From: Limnohabitans sp. B9-3
GTDB lineage: Bacteria > Pseudomonadota > Gammaproteobacteria > Burkholderiales > Burkholderiaceae_C
Direction of reading: 5' to 3'
Assembly (NCBI RefSeq): GCF_002778325.1
Contig: NZ_NESI01000004.1
Coordinates: forward strand, 186,001 to 250,000
DNA length: 64,000 bases
Shown: positions 55,948 through 64,000 of the stretch, piece after piece
Position numbering within the stretch: the stretch's first letter is position 1
Layout: each line of letters begins with the position of its first letter
Translations under genes and position numbers: made by a program
The notes under the pieces: model-generated
Seen by the model: the letters and a program-made list of their open reading frames with translations, nothing else
Told to the model about the DNA's origin: nothing
Databases searched by the model: none

Positions 55948-57276
55948 TCAGGGTGCGTTGAGGTAAGGCCGTAGCGCCTGAGCCGTGCGCTGTGCTGCGC
56001 CTTTGTGCGCTTGTGAAAACGCCCAGCACGCTTGCACATGCGCGTTTTCATCAGCCGCTGACGCCACCATTTGCAAAGCCGTGACCACGGCCTCGGCCAT
56101 ATCGGCCACACGCAACGCTGCGCCCGCGGCCTCGGCCAACTCGGCCGCTTCGGCAAAGTTAAAGGTGTGCGGGCCCATCACCACGGGGCAGCCGCAAGCC
56201 GTGGCCTCAATCAAGTTTTGCCCACCCAAGGGCGCAAAACTGCCGCCCAAAAGCGCCGCATCGGCCAAGCCGTAATACAACGCCATTTCGCCCAAGGAAT
56301 CACCCAACCAAATGGGGTCATCGGCTTGGGCCACATCGGGGCCATTCACCCAAGCACTGCGGCGTGACACCACAAACCCACGTTGTGTGATGAGCGCGGC
56401 CACCTCGTCAAAGCGCTGCGGATGACGCGGCACCACCAGCCAATGCACAGCATGAAAGTGGTGCTGTGCATCCAGCGGCGCATCTTTGAGGGCTTGCAAG
56501 GCATCCAACCACATGAGCTCTTCGCCCTCGCGTGAGCTGGTAAGCAACACCACCGGGCGCGTGAGACCTTGCTTCCAAGCCGTGGCTTGCAGCAGTTGCT
56601 GCGCATCGGGCTTGGCGTCAAATTTCAAATTGCCCAACACGCCGTCGACCTTGGCACCCAGTTGCCGCAAACGCTCAGCATCGGCTTGGGTTTGGGCAAA
56701 CACCGCCGTCAAGCCTTGGTAAGCCGGACGCGACAACCAAGACAAACGCTGGGCTTGGCGCATGCTTTTCTCACTCATGCGGGCGTTCACCAAGAGCATG
56801 GGCACATCGGCTTGACGACACAGCGCCACCCAGTTGGGCCACACCTCAGTTTCTAAAACGATGGCGGCACGGGGGTGAAAATGCTGCAAAAACCGCTGCA
56901 CCACCGCTGGTGTGTCCCACGGTTGCCACACCTGCACATCGCCATCTTTTATCAAACTGTGGCCTTGTGCGCGCCCCGTCGCCGTGCCGTGGGTCAGCAA
57001 AATTTTCAACTCTGGTGAGGCCGACATCGCTTCACGCAAGGATTGCAACAACACGGCGGCAGCGCGAGTCTCACCCAGCGACACCGCATGTACCCACACA
57101 TAGACCATCCCACTTTGTGCCGCACTGGGCTGGGTGTAATAACCAAACCGCTCGTCGATGGCCTCTAAATAGCCAGGCTCATCCGCACCACGGCGCTTGA
57201 GTTTGCGGCGCAGCAGGGGTTGCAGGGCTTGCAACACCCAGCCGTAAACCGTGCGCGTCATAGCAGCGCGGCTCAT
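55948..57276 (-). CDS. waaA: 3-deoxy-D-manno-octulosonic acid (Kdo) transferase
   Basis: This 442-residue GT-B enzyme adds Kdo from CMP-Kdo to lipid A, the first step of the LPS inner core, at the inner membrane. Characteristic segments are VWVHAVSLGET, LETEVWPNW, NARMSEKS, GNLKFD and GGSFAPLGGQNLIEA. The start at 57276 overlaps the waaC stop (ATGA); ATG 57261 is possible. It ends the waaC-waaA pair. Confidence 0.93.
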   Translation of the reverse strand: MSRAAMTRTVYGWVLQALQPLLRRKLKRRGADEPGYLEAIDERFGYYTQPSAAQSGMVYVWVHAVSLGETRAAAVLLQSLREAMSASPELKILLTHGTATGRAQGHSLIKDGDVQVWQPWDTPAVVQRFLQHFHPRAAIVLETEVWPNWVALCRQADVPMLLVNARMSEKSMRQAQRLSWLSRPAYQGLTAVFAQTQADAERLRQLGAKVDGVLGNLKFDAKPDAQQLLQATAWKQGLTRPVVLLTSSREGEELMWLDALQALKDAPLDAQHHFHAVHWLVVPRHPQRFDEVAALITQRGFVVSRRSAWVNGPDVAQADDPIWLGDSLGEMALYYGLADAALLGGSFAPLGGQNLIEATACGCPVVMGPHTFNFAEAAELAEAAGAALRVADMAEAVVTALQMVASAADENAHVQACWAFSQAHKGAAQRTAQALRPYLNAP

Positions 57277-58355
57277 GCTTGCAAACACTTTTGCCATGCA
57301 TGCCACACCGCATCAACCGTGGGGGTGGGCGCATCGATCACACTGGTTTGACGGCGTAAACCCTCAGGGCCCGTGCGCCATGCGGTGTCAAAGTTGTAAA
57401 TCTGCACATGCGGCAAGTCGAGCGCCACCGCGATGTGGCTCAAACCGCTGTCCACCCCAATCACACCGGTACACGGCGCCATCTGGCTGGTGAGTTGATC
57501 CAGAGACATGCGCGGCCAAACGATTGCGCCTGGCAACATCTCGGCCAAGGCCTCGCTGCGCAAACGCTCTTCATCGTTGCCGTGCGGTAACACCACGTCT
57601 AAGCCTGTGGCTTTCAAGCGCTGCCCCAATTCATACCAGTGGGACAAAGGCCACTCTTTGTCAGCGCGCGAGGTGCCGTGCACGAACACCACGAGGGGGT
57701 GCGTCGGCAAAGAATCGGGTGCGTTCACGTTAGCGTTGGGTTGTGCTTGCCCCAGCCCGTAATTCACCGATGCTGGCACCTCGTAACCCAAAGCTTTGGC
57801 GCACAACACACGCCCGCGATCGACCGCATGGATGTACGGCGTGATGTGTATGGCCACATCGGCCACCCAACGCGTGGGGCGTTCATAGCCTGAGCCATCG
57901 GTGCGGTTGGCCATGGCGTAGCGTTTGCCGTTGGGGGCCAGACGCGCCAGCCAAGCCACGACAGCCGATTTGGTGAGACCTTGCAAATCGATCACCACGT
58001 CATAGGCGTCGCGCTGCAAATCGGCTTTGAAGGCTTGCCACTCGGCACGGGTTTGTGCACGCGTGTTCGACTTGAAGAAGGCTTTGCGCCAACGGCGCAG
58101 CTCACACGGAATCACGCGGTGCACGGCCGCACAGCGCGCCGCCATGGGCGCAAAGCCACGCTCAACCACCCAGTCAATTTGGGCGTGGGGGAACGCAGCT
58201 TGAATGTCCATCACAGCGGGCATCGTGTGCACCACATCGCCCAAGGACGAGAGCTTGACGATGAGCACTTTCAAGGGTGCTTGACGGCCCGACAAACCAG
58301 ACGAAGCGGGCGACCCTGATGTGGTGGGCAGGCCCAAGGGTTCAGTCTCGCTCAA
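57273..58355 (-). CDS. waaC: ADP-heptose:LPS heptosyltransferase I
   Basis: This GT9 enzyme transfers the first heptose onto Kdo of the LPS core. The segments VLIVKLSSLGDVVHTMPA, VIDLQGLTKSA, HGTSRADKEWP and GVDSGLSHIAVAL are diagnostic. TTG 58355 overlaps the upstream stop and gives 360 residues with a 27-residue extension; a TTG at 58274 would give the usual family start directly at the KVLIVK strand. It belongs to a phosphomannomutase-waaC-waaA operon. Confidence 0.92.
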   Translation of the reverse strand: MSETEPLGLPTTSGSPASSGLSGRQAPLKVLIVKLSSLGDVVHTMPAVMDIQAAFPHAQIDWVVERGFAPMAARCAAVHRVIPCELRRWRKAFFKSNTRAQTRAEWQAFKADLQRDAYDVVIDLQGLTKSAVVAWLARLAPNGKRYAMANRTDGSGYERPTRWVADVAIHITPYIHAVDRGRVLCAKALGYEVPASVNYGLGQAQPNANVNAPDSLPTHPLVVFVHGTSRADKEWPLSHWYELGQRLKATGLDVVLPHGNDEERLRSEALAEMLPGAIVWPRMSLDQLTSQMAPCTGVIGVDSGLSHIAVALDLPHVQIYNFDTAWRTGPEGLRRQTSVIDAPTPTVDAVWHAWQKCLQA

Positions 58356-59761
58356 TGCGCCGCCTCTTGAAACGCCGCATCGGGCTTCACACGGCGCAAC
58401 AACGCCAGCATGTCGTGCTCAATGCGGGTCAGCGCTTCTTGGGTTTGGCCTTCAAAGCGCAACACCAAGACCGGTGTGGTGTTGGAGGCACGAATCAAAC
58501 CAAAGCCATCGGCCCAGTCGATGCGCAGGCCGTCAATCACACACGCTTCAGGCTTGAACTCGGGCGAAGGCAGTTCGCCCGAAGCCACCAACTGCTGCAG
58601 CTCTGCGCTCAAACGGTGGGGCTCGCCCTCGGCGCAGCCCACGTTCAACTCAGGCGTGGAGAAACTGGTGGGCAAGGCGTCTAACACCGCATTGGCATCG
58701 GGGCTGCGGCTCACGATTTCGAGCAAGCGGCAGCCTGCGTAGGTGCCATCGTCAAAGCCGTACCAACGTTCTTTGAAGAAGATGTGGCCACTCATCTCGC
58801 CGCCCAAAGGCGAATCGACTTCTTTCATCTTGGCTTTGATGAGAGAGTGGCCTGTTTTGAACATCAGCGCTTGACCGCCCGCTTCGCGAATGGCAGGGGC
58901 CAACCGCTGCGAACACTTCACGTCAAACACAATCGCGCCGCCAGGCACACGCGACAACACGTCGCGGGCGAACAAGGCCATTTGGCGGTCAGGGTAAATG
59001 TTGTTGCCGCCTTGGGTGACGATGCCCAAGCGGTCACCGTCGCCGTCAAACGCCAAGCCCAGTTCTGCGCCCGAAGTTTTCAAGGCTTGGATCAGGTCTT
59101 TCAAGTTTTCTGGCTTGCTGGGGTCGGGGTGGTGGTTGGGGAAATTGCCATCCACCTCGCTGAACAGCTCAACCACGTCGCAACCCAGCGCACGGAAGAT
59201 GCCGGGTGCCGTGGCACCTGCAATGCCGTTGCCGCAGTCGACCACCACCTTCATGGGGCGGCTCAAACGCACATCACCCACGATGCGGGCCACGTAATCG
59301 GCCGTCACGTCCACCTGCTTGACGCTGCCGCCCGCTTTGAGCACCCAACTCTCCGCTTCCATGATGTGCCGCAGGCCCTGGATTTCTTCGCCGTAAATGG
59401 CACGGCCACCGAGGACCATCTTGAACCCGTTGTAGTCCTTGGGGTTGTGACTGCCCGTGACTTGAATGCCACTCTTGCACAGCGTGCTGGCTGCAAAGTA
59501 CAACATGGGCGTGGTGACCGCACCCACGTCGATCACTTGCACACCCGCCGAGACCAATCCACGGATCAGGGCCTCTACCAAGGAAGGGCCACTCAAACGG
59601 CCATCGCGGCCCACGGCCACCGTGGTTTCACCCGAAGCGGCGGCGTGGGTGCCAAAGGCACGGCCCAAGGCTTCGGCGACATCGGTATTGAGGGTGGAGG
59701 GCACGACACCACGGATGTCGTAGGCTTTGAAGATGGAGGCGTTGAGTTGCATGGTTTTCAT
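58352..59761 (-). CDS. Phosphomannomutase/phosphoglucomutase
   Basis: This 469-residue enzyme interconverts hexose 1- and 6-phosphates for cell-surface polysaccharides. The phosphoserine is in TGSHNPKDYNG, the metal loop is AFDGDGDRLG, and the sugar-binding loop is GGEMSGHIFF. It is an AlgC/ManB-type alpha-D-phosphohexomutase. It overlaps waaC by 4 bp, which ties it to LPS synthesis. ATG 59761 or ATG 59752 is the start. Confidence 0.93.
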   Translation of the reverse strand: MKTMQLNASIFKAYDIRGVVPSTLNTDVAEALGRAFGTHAAASGETTVAVGRDGRLSGPSLVEALIRGLVSAGVQVIDVGAVTTPMLYFAASTLCKSGIQVTGSHNPKDYNGFKMVLGGRAIYGEEIQGLRHIMEAESWVLKAGGSVKQVDVTADYVARIVGDVRLSRPMKVVVDCGNGIAGATAPGIFRALGCDVVELFSEVDGNFPNHHPDPSKPENLKDLIQALKTSGAELGLAFDGDGDRLGIVTQGGNNIYPDRQMALFARDVLSRVPGGAIVFDVKCSQRLAPAIREAGGQALMFKTGHSLIKAKMKEVDSPLGGEMSGHIFFKERWYGFDDGTYAGCRLLEIVSRSPDANAVLDALPTSFSTPELNVGCAEGEPHRLSAELQQLVASGELPSPEFKPEACVIDGLRIDWADGFGLIRASNTTPVLVLRFEGQTQEALTRIEHDMLALLRRVKPDAAFQEAAH

Positions 59762-59791
59762 TGTAATAAGCCCGCACTATGATCAATTCCC

Positions 59792-60310
59792 ATGAGTCAC
59801 AGCGCACACCTGCCACGCATCGTTCAAACCGTGCGCACCAGCCCACTCGGGGCCATGCTGTTGGCCGCAGCCCCGCAAGGTTTATGCGGTGTTTGGTTTG
59901 TCGGCCAGCAACATTCGCCAGACAACACCCCATGGCACGACGATGACACACACCCCGTTCTGGACGCAGCGCATCAACAGTTACAGGCCTATTTCGACGG
60001 CCAACTTCAAACCTTTGCGCTGCCTTTGCAATTCATGACGGGAACGCCGTTTCAACAAACCGTATGGCGGGCACTCCAAAATATTCCCTATGGGCACACC
60101 ACCACTTATGGCGACATTGCCCAGCGTATCGGCAAACCCAAAGCCGTGCGCGCCGTGGGCGCCGCCATTGGCCGCAACCCGTGGAGCGTGGTCGTACCCT
60201 GTCACCGCGTGGTGGGCGCCAACGGAGCGCTCACAGGTTATGCCGGGGGGTTGGATCGTAAAAAACACCTGTTGGCCTTAGAAGCCCGCATGAGCAGTCG
60301 AATCAACTGA
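59792..60310 (+). CDS. ogt: Methylated-DNA--protein-cysteine methyltransferase
   Basis: This 172-residue suicide protein removes O6-alkyl groups from guanine in DNA. The acceptor Cys137 lies in VVPCHRVVG, and the Arg-finger and helix-turn-helix region precedes it (TTTYGDIAQRIGKPKAVRAVG). It lacks an Ada domain, as Ogt does. The stop is directly followed by the start of a DMT carrier gene. Confidence 0.94.
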   Translation: MSHSAHLPRIVQTVRTSPLGAMLLAAAPQGLCGVWFVGQQHSPDNTPWHDDDTHPVLDAAHQQLQAYFDGQLQTFALPLQFMTGTPFQQTVWRALQNIPYGHTTTYGDIAQRIGKPKAVRAVGAAIGRNPWSVVVPCHRVVGANGALTGYAGGLDRKKHLLALEARMSSRIN

Positions 60311-61207
60311 ATGAACGAAACCGTCTTGCCTTGGCGCCAATGGGTGCCCGAATTTGTGCTGCTCGCGCTGGTGTGGGGCACCTCGTATTTATTCATGCGC
60401 GAAGGTGCCTACGCCTTTGGCCCATGGGCCACCTCATGGGTGCGCGTCAGTTTGGCGGCGTTGATGCTCACGCCCGTGCTGTTGTGGCGGGGCGAGGCCG
60501 GATTGCTGCGCCAACATTGGCGCCCCACCTTCTTCGTGGGCTTGTTGAATGCAGGTATTCCCTTCGCGCTGTATGCGTATGCGCTGCTGCACATCAGCAC
60601 GGGCTTGTCGTCGATCTTGAATGCCACCACGCCGCTGTTTGGCGCGGTGATCGCTTGGTTTTGGCTGGGCGACAAACTCAATGCACTGCGGGCCATCGGG
60701 CTGGCCTTGGGGTTTGGTGGCGTGGTGCTGCTGGCCAGTGACGTGACTGGGGACATTTCGTTCAAAGCGGGTGGCTCAGGGGTGGCAGTGGCTGCGTGTT
60801 TGCTCGCCACGTTTTGTTATGGCTTGGCAGGCAGCTTCACCAAGCGTTACTTGCAGGGCATTCCGTCGATGGTGACCACCAGCGGCAGTTTGTGGGGTGC
60901 GAGCTTGGGGTTATGCGTGCCCGCCTTGTTGACTTGGCCTGACGCGTGGCCACCTCTTCGGGCTTGGGTCGCTCTGGCCATTGCGGGCTTGCTGTGCACG
61001 GCCTTGGCCTATGTGCTGTATTTCCGCCTGATGACGCGCACCGGGCCCGCTCGCGCCATGACCGTGACCTACCTTGCGCCCGTGTTTGCCAATGTGTTGG
61101 GTGTGGTTTTTTTAGACGAGACCGTCACGCTTTGGATGATGGGCTGCGCCATGGTGATCGTGCTGGGCACCGCCTTGGCCTCGGGCTTGGTTCAACGTCG
61201 GACTTGA
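60311..61207 (+). CDS. EamA-family (DMT superfamily) transporter
   Basis: This 298-residue inner-membrane protein has ten predicted helices in two EamA repeats. The N-terminal LVWGTSYLFMREG segment and the late LAPVFANVLGVVFLDE segment are family features. Members export amino acids or other metabolites; the cargo is unknown here. It starts with no gap after ogt. Confidence 0.88.
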   Translation: MNETVLPWRQWVPEFVLLALVWGTSYLFMREGAYAFGPWATSWVRVSLAALMLTPVLLWRGEAGLLRQHWRPTFFVGLLNAGIPFALYAYALLHISTGLSSILNATTPLFGAVIAWFWLGDKLNALRAIGLALGFGGVVLLASDVTGDISFKAGGSGVAVAACLLATFCYGLAGSFTKRYLQGIPSMVTTSGSLWGASLGLCVPALLTWPDAWPPLRAWVALAIAGLLCTALAYVLYFRLMTRTGPARAMTVTYLAPVFANVLGVVFLDETVTLWMMGCAMVIVLGTALASGLVQRRT

Positions 61208-61306
61208 TTCAACCCAGTCATTGACTCGTACAAGACAAACCCTAGGTCTTGGCGCGCTCGAGAAGCATTAGCATGCTAACCATTCAATTTAAACGAGGAG
61301 TTTTCT

Positions 61307-62179
61307 GTGCGCATTGCCACCTACCGCCATCAAGATCAACGCCATGTAGGACAAGTGTCTGCCGATGGTCAAACCGTCACCGCCTTTGACGTGCCCGCCG
61401 ATGTGGCCCAGCACGGCGCGCTGCGTTTGATCGAAACCGTGATGGCCGGCGGCACCTTGCCCGCATTGAGCAGCCAAACCGTGGCGGTGGCCGATGTGAA
61501 ACTCGAAGCCCCCATCCCCCTGCCCCGCCGCAACATTTGGTGCGTGGGCCGCAACTACCACGAACACGCCAAAGAGCTGTCCACCTCCGTCTTCAAAGAC
61601 AGCAACACCAACACCCAAGCGTGGCCCATCGTGTTCACAAAAGTACCCGAGTGTGTGGTGGGCCCGTTTGACGACGTGGTGTTGCCAGGCGGTGCCGTGT
61701 CGGACCAAATTGACTACGAATCAGAGCTGGCCGTCATCATTGGCCATGGTGGCAAAAACATCGCTGCCGCTGACGCCATGAAGCACATCTACGGCTACAC
61801 CATCGTCAACGACGTGACCGCACGCGACGTGCAAATGCGCCACCAACAATGGGACATGGGCAAGTCGTTTGACACCTTCTGCCCCATGGGCCCGTGGTTG
61901 GTAACCGCTGACGAACTCGACGGCACAAAGACCCGCGTGCGCGGCATCATCAATGGTGAACAACGCCAAGATGGCCCCACCGAAAATATGATTTTCGACA
62001 TCCCCACGCTGATCGAAACCATCTCACGCGGCATCACGCTGTACCCCGGCGACATCATCGCCACGGGCACCCCCGCCGGTGTGGGCATGGGCTTGAAGCC
62101 ACCCCAGTATTTGAAAGCGGGTGACGTGGTGCGCGTCGAGATTGACGGCATTGGCCATATCGAAAACAAATTCGTCTGA
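61307..62179 (+). CDS. Fumarylacetoacetate-hydrolase family protein
   Basis: This 290-residue protein has the FAH fold, which cleaves or decarboxylates a range of oxoacids in aromatic and sugar-acid breakdown. Features include CVGRNYHEHAKEL, the metal-binding DYESELAVIIG segment and GTPAGVGMG near the end. The start is GTG 61307, supported by GAGGAG at good spacing. It is followed 41 bp later by a Bug receptor gene, so the two may serve the same substrate. Confidence 0.9.
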   Translation: MRIATYRHQDQRHVGQVSADGQTVTAFDVPADVAQHGALRLIETVMAGGTLPALSSQTVAVADVKLEAPIPLPRRNIWCVGRNYHEHAKELSTSVFKDSNTNTQAWPIVFTKVPECVVGPFDDVVLPGGAVSDQIDYESELAVIIGHGGKNIAAADAMKHIYGYTIVNDVTARDVQMRHQQWDMGKSFDTFCPMGPWLVTADELDGTKTRVRGIINGEQRQDGPTENMIFDIPTLIETISRGITLYPGDIIATGTPAGVGMGLKPPQYLKAGDVVRVEIDGIGHIENKFV

Positions 62180-62220
62180 GCGTCCAAGTCACGCCCACAG
62201 ACAACTGACAGGAGACACCC

Positions 62221-63207
62221 ATGACCACACGCCGCCACCTCTTGCTTCGCGGATTGACCGCTGGCTTACTGAGCGCCACCGCTGCATGGCCCGCTTTGGC
62301 GCAGGAAGACTACCCATCGCGCCCCATCACCATGCTGGTGCCCTTCCCGCCCGGCGGCGTGGCCGACACCGTGGGTCGCCCTGTGGCCGAGGCCATGGGC
62401 CGCTACCTCAAACAGTCGGTGATTGTTGAGAACAAAGGCGGCGCAGGCGGCGGCATTGGCATGGCGCAAGTCGCCAAGTCCAAGGCCGATGGTTACACCG
62501 TGCTGATGGCGCTGTCGTCGCTGGTGGTTCTGCCCGAGGCTGACAAAGTGCTCAAACGCGCGCCCATGTTTCAGCTCGACCAGCTCAAACCCATCGCACG
62601 TTTCAGCGCTGACCCCACCGTGTTGGTGGTGAAGGCTGACAGCCCTTGGAAAACCTACGCCGAATTCATGGCCTACGTCAAAGCCAACCCTGCCAAGGTG
62701 TCGTTTGGTTCGTCGGGCAACTACGGCACCATGCATGTGCCGATGGAGCAGCTCAAGGCAGCAACGTCTAGCTTCATGCTGCATGTGCCCTACACCGGCG
62801 CAGGCCCTGCAGTGTTGGCCTTGCTGTCTGGGCAAATCGAAGCCTTGTCGACAGGGCCCGCGAGTGTGGGTCAACAAATCAAGGCCGGCAAACTGCGTGC
62901 CTTGGCCCATTGGGGCGATAGCCGCTTGACAGCCCTGCCCGATGTACCCAGCTTGAAAGAGTTGGGTGTGCCCATCAGCTACGCGCAATGGTCGGGCATG
63001 TTTGTGCCTGCCAACACGCCAGCTGCGGTGGTCGAGAAGTTGCGTCAAGCTGCCAAATTTGCGGCTGCTGACCCACGCGCCAACCAAGCACTGACAGCCG
63101 CAGGCACCTCGTTCATGTTTCAAGACATGCCTGAGTTTGAGCGCTACGTGCAAACCGATGCCAAAGACATGGCCGCGCTGGTGCAACGCATTGGCAAGGT
63201 GGACTGA
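62221..63207 (+). CDS. Bug-family tripartite tricarboxylate transporter substrate-binding protein
   Basis: This 328-residue periplasmic binding protein has a signal peptide (MTTRRHLLLRGL, Ala/Leu core, cleavage after PALAQ). The mature YPSRPITMLVPFPPGGVADT start is the Bug signature. GGAG lies before ATG 62221. It is a different member from the one at 29500-30489 and, like it, has no adjacent TctA/B genes. The preceding FAH-family gene suggests a carboxylate ligand. Confidence 0.9.
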   Translation: MTTRRHLLLRGLTAGLLSATAAWPALAQEDYPSRPITMLVPFPPGGVADTVGRPVAEAMGRYLKQSVIVENKGGAGGGIGMAQVAKSKADGYTVLMALSSLVVLPEADKVLKRAPMFQLDQLKPIARFSADPTVLVVKADSPWKTYAEFMAYVKANPAKVSFGSSGNYGTMHVPMEQLKAATSSFMLHVPYTGAGPAVLALLSGQIEALSTGPASVGQQIKAGKLRALAHWGDSRLTALPDVPSLKELGVPISYAQWSGMFVPANTPAAVVEKLRQAAKFAAADPRANQALTAAGTSFMFQDMPEFERYVQTDAKDMAALVQRIGKVD

Positions 63208-63244
63208 GCCTGATACAATAGCTGATCGCTTTAGTCGACTTCTA

Positions 63245-63269
63245 GCCCGCACCTCTACAACGTGCGGGC
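63245..63269 (+). promoter_or_regulatory. Hairpin in the leader of the small gene at 63376
   Basis: A perfect 8-bp stem (GCCCGCAC/GTGCGGGC) with a 9-base loop lies 38 bp after the Bug gene. No T-run follows. It could end the Bug transcript or shape the leader of the downstream small gene. Confidence 0.4.
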
Positions 63270-63375
63270 AGCCCTTTCAGCAGAATGGGCCTTATTAGTA
63301 AATTCCCACTTCTTTGCGTATTTTTATTGGCCCATACACAGGGCTAATTTGTCTCGTTTTATTTTTGAGCTATCC

Positions 63376-63621
63376 ATGATTCCAGCTATTCATTTCCAAA
63401 ACCATGCCATCACATTTGGCAAATATCGCATCGCCGCTTGCCCACGCGCCCTACCCTGCGGTCGCTTTGCCGCTCAAGTGTCGGTCGCCAGCGGACGCGG
63501 CAGTGCCAGCACCGACCGCGTGATTTGTTTCACCGACGACTTTGCCACGCATGAAGCCGCCGCCAGCTTCTCGATGGCGCAAGGCCTAGATTGGGTGCAA
63601 GGCACCCACCAGCCGCATTAA
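63376..63621 (+). CDS. Small protein of unknown function, 81 residues
   Basis: The protein starts MIPAIHFQNHAITFGKYRIAAC and contains a GRFAAQVSVASGRGSASTDRV segment, with no membrane segment or signal. It resembles short conserved proteins of Comamonadaceae, but I recognise no family function. ATG 63376 is the likely start; an upstream extension is hydrophobic and improbable. Its stop overlaps the convergent chemotaxis gene stop (TTAA). Confidence 0.6.
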   Translation: MIPAIHFQNHAITFGKYRIAACPRALPCGRFAAQVSVASGRGSASTDRVICFTDDFATHEAAASFSMAQGLDWVQGTHQPH

Positions 63622-64000
63622 GCTGCCAATCTGAAGTTAGACACTTCACGGCGCGTGGCGTCAGCGGTGCTCGACAACTCCATCACACTGGCCGTCATTT
63701 CCTCAGACGCAGCCGCATTGCTGCGTGCGATGAGGTCCAGCTCAGACAAATTGGCATTGATTTGCTCGATGGCGCTGGCCTGCTCTTCCAAAGAGGCTGA
63801 CACGCGCTGCAGCAAACTGTCGGTCGCTTGGGCACTTTCACCCACATGCGCCATGTCTTCGCTGACCGCCTTGACTGCTGCGACGGCCTTGGCGGTTTCG
63901 TTGGATGCCTCTTGAACCAGCAACGCAATTTCTTGCGAACTGGCCGCGCTGCTGACCGCCAACTTGCCCACCTCATCCGCGACAACAGCAAAGCCCTTGC
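63618..64000 (-). CDS. Methyl-accepting chemotaxis protein, C-terminal part only
   Basis: Only the last 126 codons lie in the window; the N-terminal sensor is beyond the right edge. The visible sequence is the end of the cytoplasmic signalling coiled coil: KGFAVVADEVGKLA near the window edge, then a long heptad region with ASLEEQASAIEQINANLSELD. Such receptors pass ligand signals to CheA. It ends in NFRLAA with no pentapeptide tether. Confidence 0.9.
   Translation of the reverse strand, partial: KGFAVVADEVGKLAVSSAASSQEIALLVQEASNETAKAVAAVKAVSEDMAHVGESAQATDSLLQRVSASLEEQASAIEQINANLSELDLIARSNAAASEEMTASVMELSSTADATRREVSNFRLAA

Overview
The window is a stretch of bacterial chromosome with moderately high GC and dense coding, about 59 protein genes and few gaps. 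The gene families point to Burkholderiales, most likely Comamonadaceae (a Limnohabitans/Rhodoferax-like freshwater bacterium). The evidence is two Bug-type tricarboxylate receptor proteins, a BktB-type thiolase, a high-potential iron-sulfur protein (HiPIP), a ZnuD-like receptor, and the pcm-rhodanese-tolC-waaA-waaC-phosphomannomutase order. No rRNA, tRNA, CRISPR array, prophage or intact insertion sequence was recognised. The genus is inferred from memory of families and was not checked by a search.

Layout. 1-4026: the end of a GH31 alpha-glucosidase, an unknown secreted protein and an alkaline phosphatase. 4158-8505: mutS, an Anbu proteasome homologue and an alpha/beta hydrolase in one tightly overlapping unit. 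8528-14005: uppP, a di-haem cytochrome c lipoprotein, glnS, a PPOX-type flavoprotein and a LysM membrane protein. 14006-14682: a gene-free region with three diverged copies of a ~105-bp repeat carrying DnaA-box-like motifs. 14683-21350: a SRAP-domain protein, two pseudouridine synthases, an SDR, a ferredoxin, bktB, an MFS carrier and a hemerythrin. 21351-21913: a second gene-free region with two palindromic elements flanking microsatellite-like tandem repeats. 21914-29353: a MesD-type methionine synthase, an LLM flavin oxidoreductase, an acyl-CoA ligase, a helix-turn-helix/receiver regulator, a P1-family peptidase and ettA. 29500-35569: a Bug protein, rhlE, a 2-hydroxyacid dehydrogenase, an enoyl-CoA hydratase, a thioesterase and gloA.

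35686-48327 holds most of the accessory metabolism. There is a HiPIP next to a periplasmic molybdenum hydroxylase pair (IorA/IorB type), then pdxH. A five-gene minus-strand operon follows, with a Rieske oxygenase, its reductase, a class II aldolase-family protein, a GntR regulator and a SAF-domain dehydrogenase. A GTATAC palindrome at its head looks like the regulator's operator. Next come a ZnuD-like TonB receptor, a small membrane protein and msrA. 48418-55886 is a TetR/adaptor/RND efflux unit followed by pcm, a rhodanese and a TolC-family protein. 55948-59761 is LPS-core synthesis (waaA, waaC, phosphomannomutase). 59792-64000 has an alkyltransferase, a DMT carrier, a FAH-family hydrolase, a second Bug protein, a small unknown protein and the end of a chemotaxis receptor.

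The most unusual signals are in the repeats. A palindromic element family has a conserved ~45-bp core between long arms whose sequence differs from copy to copy while pairing stays nearly perfect. There are three copies: two bracket the tandem array near 21.6 kb and one lies in frame inside mutS. The second is the triplicated DnaA-box-like repeat near 14.4 kb. Also notable are a SRAP protein with Thr where the catalytic Cys2 should be, a MesD methionine synthase with no MesX partner in view, and an Anbu gene away from its usual companions.
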